NCBI GenBank assembly: GCA_016713135.1
Contig: JADJPR010000001.1
Location: forward strand, 372,001 to 436,000
Direction: 5' to 3'
DNA length: 64,000 bases
Source of the DNA: Rhodanobacteraceae bacterium
GTDB taxonomy: Bacteria; Pseudomonadota; Gammaproteobacteria; Xanthomonadales; SZUA-5
Position 1 is the first letter of the stretch; the number at the start of each line of letters is the position of its first letter. This document shows, piece by piece, positions 45,260 through 54,316 of this stretch. The notes beneath the pieces are model-generated. The model was not told the origin of the DNA and did no database searches. It saw only the letters and a program-made list of their open reading frames with translations. The position numbers were made by a program, and so were the translations under genes.

Positions 45260-46636
45260 TCACACGCTCAGCGCCCCCGCGCGGAACAGTAACTCCACCT
45301 GGCGCACGCTGCGCTTGTCGGTGACGAACAGGATCACGTGGTCGTCGGTCTCGATGATCGTGTCGTGGTGCGCGGCGAGCACGCGGTCGCCGCGCACGAT
45401 GCCGGCGATCACCGCGCCCTTCGGCAGCGGGATCTGCTCGATGGTGCGCCCGATCACGCGCGAGGTGGCCGAGGATCCCACCGCCACTGCTTCCAGCGCC
45501 TCGGTGGTGCCGCCGCGCAGCGAATGCACCCGCACCAGATTGCCCTGGCGCACGAAGGACAGCAGCGCGCCGAGGGTGATCTGCTGCGGCGAGACCGCGG
45601 TGTCGATCATCCCGCTCTCGACCAGTTCCGCGTAGGCGGGGCGGTTGATCAGCGAGATCACGCGGTGCGCGCCGAGCTTCTTCGCCAGCATTGCCGAGAG
45701 GATGTTGGCCTCATCATCGTTGGTCAGCGCGCAGAACACATCGGTCTGGTCGATGTTCTCCTCGCGCAGCAAATCCTCGTCGGCGCAGTCGCCGGTGAGC
45801 ACGATGGCGTTTTCCAGCGACTCGGCGATCTGGCGCGAGCGCTCGCGCCCGCGCTCGATCACCTTGACGCTGTAGCGGCTCTCCAACTGGCGCGCGAGGT
45901 CCAGGCCGATGTTGCCGCCGCCCGCCAGGATGATCCGGCGCGCCGGGCGCTCGATGCGGTGGAACTCGGCCATCATCGCGCGGATGGATTTCTTGTCGGC
46001 CAGGAAGAAGACCTCGTCGCCCAGCTCGATCACGGTGTCGCCGTCCACCGCGATGGCGCGCTTGTGGCGGAACACCGCGGCGATGCGCACCGGGCTGCCG
46101 GCCGGCAGGTGCATTGCGAGATCGCGCACCTGGTGGCCCACCAGCGCGCCGTCCTGGTCCGCGCGCATCGCCGCCAACTGGGCGCGACCATTGGCGAAAT
46201 CCAGCACCTGCAGCGAGCCGGGGTACTCGATCAGCCGCTCGATGTAATCGCAGACGCGCTGGCTGGGACTGATCAGGTGGTCGATCGCCACCGAGCCGCT
46301 GGCGAACAGCTCGGGGTGCCGCAGGTATTCGAGCGAGCGCACCCGCGCGATCTTCATCGGCGTGCGGTAGAGCGTCGCCGCAACCTTGCAGGCCATCATG
46401 TTGACCTCATCGGAGGAGGTCACCGCGACCAGCACATCGGCATCCTCGATCCCCGCGCGCGCCAGCACCGAGGGGTGCGCGGCAAAGCCCGAGACCACCC
46501 TGAGGTCGATCTTCTCCGACAGTTCGCGCAGCTTCTCGGTGTCGGTATCGACCACCGTGATGTCGTTGTTCTCGCGCGCCAGCGCCGCGGCGACCGAGGT
46601 GCCGACCTGGCCCGCGCCGAGGATGAGGATGTTCAT
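45260..46636 (-). CDS. trkA: Trk potassium uptake regulatory subunit TrkA
   Basis: Cytoplasmic NAD(H)-binding gating subunit of the Trk potassium transporter, 458 residues, the canonical two-RCK-domain length. Both Rossmann motifs are visible: MNILILGAGQVGTSVAAALA and RRIILAGGGNIGLDLARQLE. Each is followed by a TrkA-C domain (GSPVRIAAVFRHKRAIAVDG and GAVIAGIVRGDRVLAAHHDT). The start at 46636 is unambiguous; the open frame upstream reads octamer repeat DNA. Gene order ntrX-like, trkA, trkH, trkH on one strand. Confidence 0.97.
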   Translation of the reverse strand: MNILILGAGQVGTSVAAALARENNDITVVDTDTEKLRELSEKIDLRVVSGFAAHPSVLARAGIEDADVLVAVTSSDEVNMMACKVAATLYRTPMKIARVRSLEYLRHPELFASGSVAIDHLISPSQRVCDYIERLIEYPGSLQVLDFANGRAQLAAMRADQDGALVGHQVRDLAMHLPAGSPVRIAAVFRHKRAIAVDGDTVIELGDEVFFLADKKSIRAMMAEFHRIERPARRIILAGGGNIGLDLARQLESRYSVKVIERGRERSRQIAESLENAIVLTGDCADEDLLREENIDQTDVFCALTNDDEANILSAMLAKKLGAHRVISLINRPAYAELVESGMIDTAVSPQQITLGALLSFVRQGNLVRVHSLRGGTTEALEAVAVGSSATSRVIGRTIEQIPLPKGAVIAGIVRGDRVLAAHHDTIIETDDHVILFVTDKRSVRQVELLFRAGALSV

Positions 46637-46654
46637 GTGCCGCTCCGCGACGAC

Positions 46655-46796
46655 GAGGGCACGAGGGCACGAGGGCACGAGGGCACGAAAAGGCGCAAAG
46701 CAGCGTACGCGCTGACCCACGCGGAGCCCGAGGAGGGCGACCTCGCGACGTCACTGCCTTCACGTGCCCTCGTGCCCTCGTGCCCTCGTGCCCTCG
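46655..46796. repeat. Two-armed GAGGGCAC octamer repeat (ntrX-like/trkA gap)
   Basis: Left arm 46655-46687 has four GAGGGCAC units; right arm 46762-46796 has four GTGCCCTC units; spacer of 74 bases. It fills the gap between the regulator stop (46823) and the trkA start almost completely. The arms are the cleanest of the octamer class. Confidence 0.9.
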
Positions 46797-46822
46797 CGAA
46801 TGGCCGCCGTGCCCTCGCAGTG

Positions 46823-48193
46823 CTAATCCCCATCCTTCAACTCCACGCCCAGCGCCCGCAGCTTGCGGTACAAATGGGTGCGCTCCAGGCCGACCGCCTT
46901 GGCCAGCTTGCCGACGCTGCCGCCGGCGAGCTTGAGCTGGTGCACCAGGTATTCGCGTTCGAACTGCTCGCGCGCCTCGCGCAGGGGCAGGCCGAGGTCG
47001 ATGGCCAGGCCGCTGTCGCCGCGCGGGCGCTCGCCGCGCTGCGGGCCGAGCGCGACTTCCACTTCGGCCTGGTCGACCTCGTCGCCTTGGCCGAGGATGA
47101 GCAATCGCTGCACCAAATTCGAGAGCTCGCGCACATTGCCGGGCCAGGGGTACTGGCGCAGGCGGTTCTGCGCGGCGACGGTGAAGCGGCGGTAGGGCAA
47201 CTGGTCGCGGTCGGCGAAGGTCTCGGCCAGCATGCGCACCAGTTCCGGGATGTCCTCCGGGCGCTCGCGCAGCGGGGTCACGCGCATCGGCAGCACGCGC
47301 AACTGGTACAGCAGCGCCTCCTGGAAGCGGCCTTCGGCCACCTCGCGCGCGAGGTCCTTGCTGCTGCCGGAGACGATGCGCGCCTGCAATGGCACCTGGT
47401 CCTGGCCGCCGACGCGGGTGAACTGGCGCTCGGCCAGCGCCGCCGCCAGGCGCGTCTGCAGCTCGCTGCCGAGCGCGGCGATCTCGTCGAGGTAGAGCGT
47501 GCCGCCCTGCGCCTGCTCGATCAGGCCGTAGCGCAGCTCGCCGCCTTCTTCGACGCCGAACAGATCGCGCGCGGCATCCGGCTTCATCAATGCGCCGCCA
47601 CTGACCACCACGAAGGGGCGGTCGCGGCGGGTGGAGCGCTCGTGCAGGAAGCGCGCGAGCACCTGCTTGCCGGTGCCGGGCTCGCCCTCGAACAGCACGC
47701 AAGCCTCAGTCTGCGCCGCGCGTTCGATCTGGCTGCGCAGATCCTGCATCGCGCGGCTCTGGCCGATCGGCTCCTGCAGCTCCGGCAGGCGCCGCCGGAG
47801 CCCTTCGTTCTCCTGCTGCAGCCGGGTGGCCTCGAGCGCGCGCTCCACGGTCAGCAGCAGCTTGGCCAGCGAGATCGGCTTCTCGATGAAGTCGTAGGCG
47901 CCGAGGCGAGTGGCTTCGACCGCGGTCTCGATGGTGCCGTGGCCGCTCATCATCACCACCGGCATCGGCGGGCGGCCGCCCTGGCTCCATTCGCGCAGCA
48001 GCGAGATGCCGTCGGTGTCCGGCATCCACACGTCCAGCAGCACGAGATCAGGGCGGCGGGTGCGCAGCGCCGCACGCGCGGCGCTGGCCCCGGCGGCACT
48101 TTCCACCTGATAGCCCTCGTCCGCCAGGATGTCCTGCACCAGCGAGCGAATGTCCGGCTCGTCGTCCACCACCAAGATATGACTGGCTGCCAT
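46823..48193 (-). CDS. NtrX-like response regulator with AAA+ domain lacking the GAFTGA loop
   Basis: A 456-residue regulator of NtrC/NtrX architecture. The receiver has Asp10/Asp11 and phosphoacceptor Asp54 (LVLLDVWMPDTDG), with Lys105. The AAA+ domain has Walker A GEPGTGK (170-176) and Walker B GGTLYLDE (230-237). The C-terminal Fis-type HTH reads GSVGKLAKAVGLERTHLYRK. Where sigma-54 activators carry GAFTGA, this protein reads DLFGVEEGGELRYGLIEQAQ, so the sigma-54-contacting loop is missing and several bases shorter. It may work with sigma-70 or as a repressor. No NtrY kinase is adjacent. Start 48193 (MAASHILVVDD) gives a standard receiver N-terminus. Control of the trk genes downstream is a guess from position. 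Confidence 0.85.
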   Translation of the reverse strand: MAASHILVVDDEPDIRSLVQDILADEGYQVESAAGASAARAALRTRRPDLVLLDVWMPDTDGISLLREWSQGGRPPMPVVMMSGHGTIETAVEATRLGAYDFIEKPISLAKLLLTVERALEATRLQQENEGLRRRLPELQEPIGQSRAMQDLRSQIERAAQTEACVLFEGEPGTGKQVLARFLHERSTRRDRPFVVVSGGALMKPDAARDLFGVEEGGELRYGLIEQAQGGTLYLDEIAALGSELQTRLAAALAERQFTRVGGQDQVPLQARIVSGSSKDLAREVAEGRFQEALLYQLRVLPMRVTPLRERPEDIPELVRMLAETFADRDQLPYRRFTVAAQNRLRQYPWPGNVRELSNLVQRLLILGQGDEVDQAEVEVALGPQRGERPRGDSGLAIDLGLPLREAREQFEREYLVHQLKLAGGSVGKLAKAVGLERTHLYRKLRALGVELKDGD

Positions 48194-48363
48194 ATGCGCT
48201 TCCTGACCGATCACGACAGGATAGGCGCTTCGGGGAGAGCCGCGAAGGGCTGGCACACTCGCCGGGCTGCAAGCGGGCGCGCCGCCTCGTATACTCCGCG
48301 CCCTTGGCCAGCGCCCCGCGAGGTGCCCGGCCCATTGCATTCGGATTCCAAGGGGCAAACTCC

Positions 48364-48933
48364 GTGACCAAGTACGATGCGGTCTTCCTGAAGCATTTCG
48401 CGCAACTGATCATCGGGCTGATGGTGTTCGCACTGTTGCTGATCATCGTCGCGCACTACATCAATGACCGCTTCTACGGCTACAGCGCCGCCGCGTCCGG
48501 GGTGGCAGACGAAGACCTGAATCCGATCCAGCGCGAGCGCGTTGCGGCCCAGCGCGCCGAGACCAATGCACGCCTCGCACCCATCGGTGGCGTCAATGCC
48601 GGCGACACCGGCCGCGCGGCCATCGCCGCCGCCGAGGAAGCGCGACAGAAGGCGCTGGCCAGCCAGGTGGCCTACGGCGGCACCCTGGATGGCGCGGTGA
48701 TCTACCAGAACCTCTGCGGCGCCTGCCACAACTCGGGCGCCGGTGGCGCGCCGATGATGACCAAGGACGCCTGGGCGCCGCGCATGGCGCAGGGTGTCGA
48801 CACGCTGGTCAAGCACGCCGTCGAGGGCTTCCAGGGCGCCGCGGGCGTGATGCCGGCCAAGGGCGGCAACCCGTCGCTGACCGACGAGCAGGTGCGCGCC
48901 GCGGTCGAGCACATGGTCGGCCAGGTGCAGTAA
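48364..48933 (+). CDS. Membrane-anchored cytochrome c5 family protein
   Basis: A 189-residue electron carrier. It starts at GTG 48364 (preceded by AAGGGG at the right distance; no ATG fits) and reads VTKYDAVFLKHF. An N-terminal helix (LIIGLMVFALLLIIVAHYI) anchors it to the inner membrane, then a linker (about 45-105) leads to a class I cytochrome domain with haem motif CGACH (Cys118, Cys121, His122) and the Met ligand in GVMPAKGG. It resembles the c5-type donors to terminal oxidases. Divergent from the ntrX-like gene; TATACT at 48290-48295 may be its -10 box. A hairpin terminator follows. Confidence 0.92.
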   Translation: MTKYDAVFLKHFAQLIIGLMVFALLLIIVAHYINDRFYGYSAAASGVADEDLNPIQRERVAAQRAETNARLAPIGGVNAGDTGRAAIAAAEEARQKALASQVAYGGTLDGAVIYQNLCGACHNSGAGGAPMMTKDAWAPRMAQGVDTLVKHAVEGFQGAAGVMPAKGGNPSLTDEQVRAAVEHMVGQVQ

Positions 48934-48958
48934 GCCGCAGGCAAGCAACGCAAGTCCG

Positions 48959-48983
48959 GAACGCCGCCCGCGAGGCGGCGTTC
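48959..48983 (+). terminator. Intrinsic-type terminator after cytochrome c5 gene
   Basis: GAACGCCGCC-CGCGA-GGCGGCGTTC, a perfect 10-bp stem with a 5-base loop, 26 bases after the stop, followed by a modestly T-rich TGGTTTCC. The best intrinsic-terminator candidate in the window. Confidence 0.65.
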
Positions 48984-49006
48984 TGGTTTCCAGCCAGGGG
49001 AAATCG

Positions 49007-50917
49007 ATGAACTTCACGCGTGTGCTGGCAACTGCGATCCTCACCGCCGGCGCAGGTGCCGCCTGCGATCGCCACGGCACGCCGATCGGCACCGAGACGT
49101 TGGTGCAGCCAGCCGTCTGCGGTGCTCCGGCCGACGCGATCAGCAGCATCCAGGGGCCGGCGCTGAAAAGCCCGCAGGCCGGCCAGATGGCCACCGTGGA
49201 AGCGGTGGTGATCGCCGACGCCATCGATGGTCTCGGCGGGGTGTTTCTGCAGGCACAGCAGCCGGACCGCGACGGCGATCCGATGACCAGTGAAGGCCTG
49301 TTCGTGCAGATCGACGGCGCGCGGCCCAACGTGGAGCGCGGCGACATCGTGCGCGTGCACGGACGCGTCGCGGAGATCGGCGACGGCGAGGCCATCCTGA
49401 CCGCGCTGGTCGAGCTCAGCTCCTTCCAGTTTTGCGGCAAGGTCGATGAGTTGCCGCAGCCCTCGCTGATCGAGGAGCCGCCGCTGGTGGCGGAGGACTG
49501 GGAAGCGCTGGAAAGCATGGCCATCGTGATCGAGCCGATTGCCACGGTGCTCTCCAACTACGCGCTGCTGTCGCGTGGCGAGATGCTGATCGGCCTGACC
49601 GGTCGCCAGTGGGTGCCCACCGAGCGCTTCCCGCCAGGCGAGCAGGCGCGTGCGCTGGCGATGGACAACGAACGTGCGCGGCTGTTGCTGGACGACGGCA
49701 GCATCGCGAACACCGCGCCCGAGCGCGTGTCCTGGCTGCCGGGGCAGCCGAGCATCGATGCACCCTTCCGCGTGGGCACCCAGATCTCCGGCATCACCGG
49801 CGTACTTGACCAGCGCGGCGGCAGCTACCGCCTGCACCCCACCGAGCGCATCGAGGCGGTCCAGGCGGCACGCCCCGAGAGCGCGCCGGAAGTGGCCGGC
49901 GGCGTGCGCATCGCCAGTTTCAACGTCCTCAACTACTTCAATGGCGACGGCAAGGGCGGCGGCTTTCCCACCCAGCGCGGCGCCAGCGACGCCGAGGAAC
50001 TCAGCCGCCAGCGCGCCAAGATCCTGTCGGCGCTGAAGGCGATGGATGCCGATCTCTACACCCTGCTCGAAATCGAGAACGACGGCTACGAGAAGCGCTC
50101 GGCCATCGAGGAACTGACCTTCCGCCTGAACCAGGCGCGCGGCCGTCCGCGCGAGTACGACTACATCCGCGCCCCCGGCGAGCGCCTCGGCGGCGACCAG
50201 ATCAGCGTCGGCATCATTTACCGACCGCGCAAGCTCACCCCGGCAGGTCCGGCGGCCACCCTGACGAGCGGCCCCTTCGAACGCGGCAGCCGCGCGCCGC
50301 TGGCGCAGACCTTCGAGGTCGCCAAGCTGGGCGCGCGCTTCACCGTGGTGGTCAACCACTGGAAGAGCAAGGGCGGCTGCCAGGACGCCGACTCTTCCAA
50401 CCAGGACCGCGGCGACGGCCAGGGCTGCTGGAACGGCGCGCGCATCGAGGCCGCGCGCACGCTCGCCGACTGGCTGGCGACCGACCCCACCGCCAGCGGC
50501 GACCCCGACATGCTGGTGATCGGCGATCTCAACAGCTATTCGCAGGAAGACCCGATCCGCCTGTTGCGCGAGGCAGGCTATGCACAGTTGGGCCATGCCG
50601 ATGGCGCCGGGCACTACAGTTTCGTCTATGACGGCCTGTCCGGCAGCCTCGACCACGCGCTGGCCAGCGCCACCCTCGCTGCCCAGGTTCGCGCGGCCGC
50701 AGTCTGGCACATCAACGCCGACGAGATGCCGGATTTCGACTACAACCGCGAGGACCGCCCGCGCGCCGTTGACGCCCGCATGTTCCGCTCCGACCCATTC
50801 CGCTCCTCGGACCACGACCCCCTCATCCTGGGGCTGGACCTGGTGGACGAGCCGGAAGTCCTTCCGGAGCCGGATCCCGAGTCGGACGCTGAGCCGGAGC
50901 CCAAGGCGCCGGGCTGA
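49007..50917 (+). CDS. Secreted ExeM/NucH-type extracellular endonuclease
   Basis: A 636-residue exported nuclease. The signal peptide is MNFTRVLATAILTAGAGAAC. Residues about 50-140 form an OB-fold-like domain (MATVEAVVIADAIDGLGGVF). The C-terminal endonuclease/exonuclease/phosphatase domain begins IASFNVLNYF and shows the catalytic set: Glu in LLEIENDGYE, VVNHWKSKGG, VIGDLNSYSQEDP and the terminal SSDHDPLILGLDL. Paired cysteines CQDADSS and GCWNG are typical of the ExeM/NucH subfamily, which degrades extracellular DNA. A short acidic proline tail (EPEVLPEPDPESDAEPEPK) closes the protein. Nucleic-acid scavenging fits the neighbouring nutrient-acquisition genes. Confidence 0.93.
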   Translation: MNFTRVLATAILTAGAGAACDRHGTPIGTETLVQPAVCGAPADAISSIQGPALKSPQAGQMATVEAVVIADAIDGLGGVFLQAQQPDRDGDPMTSEGLFVQIDGARPNVERGDIVRVHGRVAEIGDGEAILTALVELSSFQFCGKVDELPQPSLIEEPPLVAEDWEALESMAIVIEPIATVLSNYALLSRGEMLIGLTGRQWVPTERFPPGEQARALAMDNERARLLLDDGSIANTAPERVSWLPGQPSIDAPFRVGTQISGITGVLDQRGGSYRLHPTERIEAVQAARPESAPEVAGGVRIASFNVLNYFNGDGKGGGFPTQRGASDAEELSRQRAKILSALKAMDADLYTLLEIENDGYEKRSAIEELTFRLNQARGRPREYDYIRAPGERLGGDQISVGIIYRPRKLTPAGPAATLTSGPFERGSRAPLAQTFEVAKLGARFTVVVNHWKSKGGCQDADSSNQDRGDGQGCWNGARIEAARTLADWLATDPTASGDPDMLVIGDLNSYSQEDPIRLLREAGYAQLGHADGAGHYSFVYDGLSGSLDHALASATLAAQVRAAAVWHINADEMPDFDYNREDRPRAVDARMFRSDPFRSSDHDPLILGLDLVDEPEVLPEPDPESDAEPEPKAPG

Positions 50918-50926
50918 CGTGCCTGA

Positions 50927-51063
50927 TTGTGGGTTGCGGGCAAAGACTGCATGCCGCCAGCCCGTGGGAGCGGCTTCGCCCGCGATCTCTTGGCGCGGCG
51001 GCCCGACAAGAGCCGCGGCGTGCGAGCTTCGCTGCCCACAACCCACAACCCACAACCCACACC
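50927..51063. repeat. Two-armed heptamer repeat enclosing a REP unit (nuclease-speA gap)
   Basis: Short left arm 50927-50942 (TTGTGGGTTGCGGGCA) and longer right arm 51034-51063 (GCCCACAACCCACAACCCAC and onward). The spacer contains a REP unit GTGGGAGCGGCTTCGCCCGC (50964-50983) and the 12-bp core GTGCGAGCTTCG (51020-51031). The element ends just before a possible speA -10 box TAGACT (51067-51072). Confidence 0.85.
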
Positions 51064-51105
51064 TAGTAGACTGCGCGCCCCTCAAATTCCCCACGGGCCC
51101 CGCCA

Positions 51106-52984
51106 ATGACCGCTGCCTGGACGATTGCCGACGCGCGCCGCACCTATAGCGTGCCGCACTGGTCGGAGGGCTATGTGGATGTGGATGAGGCCGGCAACGT
51201 GGTGGTGCGGCCACTTGGCGCCGACGGTCCGGCGGTGTCGTTTCCCGCGGTGATCGCGCAGGCGCAGCGCCAGGGCCTGCGGATCCCGCTGCTGGTGCGT
51301 TTCCCGCAGATCCTCGGGCACCGGCTGCACCGGCTGCAGGCGGCGTTCCAGCGCGCGATGGACGAGCGCCACTACGCCGGCGGCTACACCGCGATCTTCC
51401 CGATCAAGGTCAACCAGCAGCGCGATGTGGTCGCCGAGCTGGTGAAGAGCGGCGATGCCGGTTTCGGTCTGGAGGCGGGCAGCAAGCCGGAACTGATGAC
51501 CGTGCTGGCGATGAGCCGCGGCGGCACCGTGGTGTGCAATGGCTACAAGGACCGCGAGTACATCCGCCTGGCGCTGATCGGGCGCAAGCTGGGCCTGGAT
51601 GTCTACATCGTCATCGAGAAGGCCAACGAGCTGCAGCTGGTGATCGAGGAGGCGCGTCGCCTGGGCGTCGAGCCGCTGCTCGGCGTGCGCATGCGCCTGG
51701 TGTCGATCGGCGCCGGCAAATGGCAGAACACCGGCGGCGACAAGGCCAAGTTCGGCCTGATGCCGCGCCAGGTGCTGGAACTGTCGAGCTGCGCTCAAGG
51801 AAGCCGGCTTCGGCGACGCGCTCAAGCTGCTGCACTTCCACATGGGAAGCCAGATCTCGAATGTGCGCGACATCGCCAACGGCATGCGCGAGGCGGTGCG
51901 CTATTTCGTCGAACTGTCCAAGCTCGGCCACCAGATCACGCATGTCGATGTCGGCGGCGGCCTCGGCGTGGACTACGAGGGCACCCGCTCGCGCAGCTTC
52001 TGCTCGATCAACTACGGCCTCGACCAGTACGCGCAGAGCATCGTCGCGCCGCTGGCCGAAGCCTGCGCCGAGCACGGCCTGGCCGCGCCGCGGGTGCTGA
52101 CCGAATCCGGCCGCGCGATGACCGCGCACCACGCGGTGCTGGTCACCGACGTCAACGAGGTCGAGCGCATGCCGGAAGGCAACCCGGCGGCTGGCGCGCA
52201 CGCGCATTCGAGCGCGCTGCGCCATTTGCACGAGCTCTACGGCGACCTCGACCGGCGCCCGCTGCTGGAGGTCTACCACGAGGCGCAGCACTACCAGCAG
52301 GAAGGCCAGACCCTGTTCGCGCTCGGCGCGATGTCGCTGGCCGAGCGCGCTGCGCTGGACGATGTCTATTACGCCATCGTGCACGCGGTGCTGGCGCGCC
52401 TGCAGCACGACGGCCGCGGCCAGCAGCAGGCGATCGACGAGCTGACCGAGAAGCTGGCCGACAAGTTCTTCGTCAACCTGTCGGTGTTCCAGTCGATGCC
52501 GGACATCTGGGCGCTGGAGCAGATCTTCCCGATCATGCCGCTCGGCGGGCTCGACCAGCGCCCGACGCGCCGCGCCGTGCTCGAGGACCTGACCTGCGAC
52601 TCCGACGGCCGCATCGACCAGTACGTCGACAGCGAGCACCTCGCGGCCACCCTGCCGGTGCACGCGCCGGGCGAGGCGCGCTACCACCTCGGGGTGTTCA
52701 TGGTCGGCGCCTACCAGGAGACCCTCGGCGACATGCACAACCTGTTCGGCGACACCGACAGCGTCAGCGTCCGCGTGGGCGAATCCGGCTTCGAGCTCGA
52801 GTCCGCGCGCCAGGGCGACACCACCGACGAGATCCTGCGCTATGTCGGCTACGACATCGACCATCTGCGCATGGCCTACCGCGCCAAGATCGCCGCCGCC
52901 AGCCTCGACCCGGTCGACGCCAAGCGCGTCGCCGAGGCGCTGGAGTCGGGCTTGGTGGGGTACACGTATTTGCATGATGAGTGA
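51106..52984 (+). pseudogene. speA: Biosynthetic arginine decarboxylase, interrupted by a 1-base frameshift
   Basis: PLP-dependent enzyme making agmatine from arginine for polyamine synthesis. The start MTAAWTIADARRTYSVPHWS is canonical; the PLP Lys101 is in YTAIFPIKVNQQRDVV. After RQVLELSS the frame breaks at about 51788-51791; one base fewer gives the continuation ALKEAGFGDALKLLHFHMGS in the next frame, then VDVGGGLGVDYEGTRS, the PLP phosphate loop, and on to LESGLVGYTYLHDE. Repaired length is about 625 residues, as expected for SpeA. All catalytic segments are conserved on both sides, so decay is unlikely and sequence error more so. TAGACT at 51067-51072 may be the -10 box. Confidence 0.92.
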
Positions 52985-52991
52985 GGCGATT

Positions 52992-53144
52992 GAAGCGGGG
53001 CAGCGGGCAAGGGGCAGGGGGGCCAACCTTTTCGAGACTGTCGTTAACCCTCGGCGCACCGTTGCTGCTGGTGCTGGTAGTCAGCGACTTGGTCGGATGA
53101 TGCGAACATCTCCATCCCCCGCCCCCTGACCCTTGCCCCGCTTC
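52992..53144. repeat. Two-armed repeat, GGGGCAG/GGGCAAG type (speA 3' gap)
   Basis: Left arm 52992-53022 (GAAGCGGGGCAGCGGGCAAG and onward), right arm 53116-53144 (CCCCCGCCCCCTGACCCTTG and onward, ending CCCCGCTTC). Imperfect 7-bp units, spacer about 93 bases. Same layout as the other members but a fourth unit sequence. Confidence 0.75.
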
Positions 53145-53178
53145 AGCTGACGCTCTTCGAACATCCAAGGACCCCACC

Positions 53179-54057
53179 ATGCTCCGCTGCTCCTTCACCG
53201 GCCTCGGCGCCATGGGCGCGCCGATGGCGCGTCATTTGGCCGCCCGCGCGCTACTCGCCGCGGTGTGGAACCGCACCCGCGAGCGCGCCACCGCGCTGGC
53301 TGCGGAATTGTCGGTCGCCGCGCCGGAATCGCTGGCGGAAGTCGCCGCCATGTCGGACTTGGTGTTCGTCTGCGTGTCGGCGGATGCCGATGTGCGCGCG
53401 GTGGTCGCAGCGCTGAAGCCCGGGCTGCGGCCGGGCAGCATCGTGGTCGACACTTCGACGGTGTCGATGCAGACCGCTACCGACCTGGCCGCCGAACTCA
53501 AGGCGATCGGCGTCGACTTCCTCGACGCGCCGCTGACCGGCGGCGTCGAGGGTGCGAAAAACGGTCGCTTGAGCGTGATGGTCGGTGGCGACGAGGCGGT
53601 GCTGGCGCGCGCGCTGCCGGCTTTCGAGGCGTTTTCGCTGCGCGTCACCCGGATGGGCGCGGTCGGCGCGGGCCAGGCCACCAAGGCCGTCAACCAGGTC
53701 ATGATCGGCGGCATCGCCGAGGCCGTATGCGAGGCGCTGGCCTTCGGCGAGGCGCTCGGGCTGCCGCGCGAGCAACTGCTCGCGGTGCTCACCGCTGGCG
53801 CGGCCAACAGCTGGTTCCTCGAAAAGCGCGGGGCGAGCATGCTCGAAGGCCGCTTCGACATCGGCTTCAAGCTCGGCCTGCTGCACAAGGACCTCGGCAT
53901 CGTGCAGCAGATGGCCGCCGCCCTCGGCACCCGTTTGCCGACCGTCGATGCGGCGCACCGCGACTACTCCACGCTGATGGCCGAAGGCCGCGGCGACGAC
54001 GAGATCTCGTCGCTGATCCGGGTGAAGCGGCGGCTGTTCGGGTTGTCTGGCGGCTAG
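53179..54057 (+). CDS. NAD(P)-dependent beta-hydroxyacid dehydrogenase (3-hydroxyisobutyrate dehydrogenase-like)
   Basis: A 292-residue oxidoreductase of the 3-hydroxyisobutyrate/6-phosphogluconate dehydrogenase superfamily. The Rossmann motif is FTGLGAMGAPMARHLA, the substrate loop DAPLTGGVEGAKNGRLSVMV, and the catalytic Lys lies in GAGQATKAVNQVMIGG. The C-terminal helical domain includes FKLGLLHKDLGIVQQMAAAL. Closest characterised groups are 3-hydroxyisobutyrate dehydrogenase and tartronate semialdehyde reductase; the substrate cannot be read from the sequence. It stands alone between two repeat elements. Confidence 0.9.
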   Translation: MLRCSFTGLGAMGAPMARHLAARALLAAVWNRTRERATALAAELSVAAPESLAEVAAMSDLVFVCVSADADVRAVVAALKPGLRPGSIVVDTSTVSMQTATDLAAELKAIGVDFLDAPLTGGVEGAKNGRLSVMVGGDEAVLARALPAFEAFSLRVTRMGAVGAGQATKAVNQVMIGGIAEAVCEALAFGEALGLPREQLLAVLTAGAANSWFLEKRGASMLEGRFDIGFKLGLLHKDLGIVQQMAAALGTRLPTVDAAHRDYSTLMAEGRGDDEISSLIRVKRRLFGLSGG

Positions 54058-54098
54058 CGGCGGGGTTCTGGAGCTCGGCTCCCGGGCGAGCGAGTCGC

Positions 54099-54279
54099 CG
54101 GTTGTCGGTTGTCGGTTGTTGGCAGCGCGAGCCGGTGATCCGGAAGCCAGTGGGAGCGGCTTCAGCCGCGATCTTCTGTAGCCTGCCGACGGTGAGATCG
54201 CCGACGGAGTCGGCTCCCACAGGCCCGCGGAGTGCGAGCTCTTGCCGCCAACAACCAACAACCAACAACCAACAACCGG
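54099..54279. repeat. Two-armed heptamer repeat enclosing a REP pair
   Basis: Left arm 54099-54124 (CGGTTGTCGGTTGTCGGTTG and onward) and right arm 54243-54279 (TGCCGCCAACAACCAACAAC and onward, four CAACAAC units). The spacer holds an inverted pair of REP-like units, GTGGGAGCGGCTTCAGCCGC (54150-54169) and GAGTCGGCTCCCAC in reverse (to 54220), like a BIME, plus most of the shared core (GTGCGAGCT, 54232-54240). Confidence 0.88.
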
Positions 54280-54316
54280 CCACAGACCCACCGGCCAGCC
54301 CACAACCCCCGCCACC

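Noticed and set aside
31316..46796. Tandem octamer arrays considered as CRISPR-like arrays
   Set aside because: Units are 8 bp and contiguous, without unique spacers, and no cas genes are present.
45338..48367. 1009-codon plus-strand frame across trkA and the ntrX-like gene
   Set aside because: Antisense shadow: translation has His/Arg/Gln-rich composition and no motifs, and it reads through the octamer repeat.
54242..54316. N-terminal extensions such as PTTNNQQPTT or LVPSCPRALVPS in front of several genes
   Set aside because: They are translations of the heptamer and octamer arms; the internal ATG starts give canonical protein N-termini.
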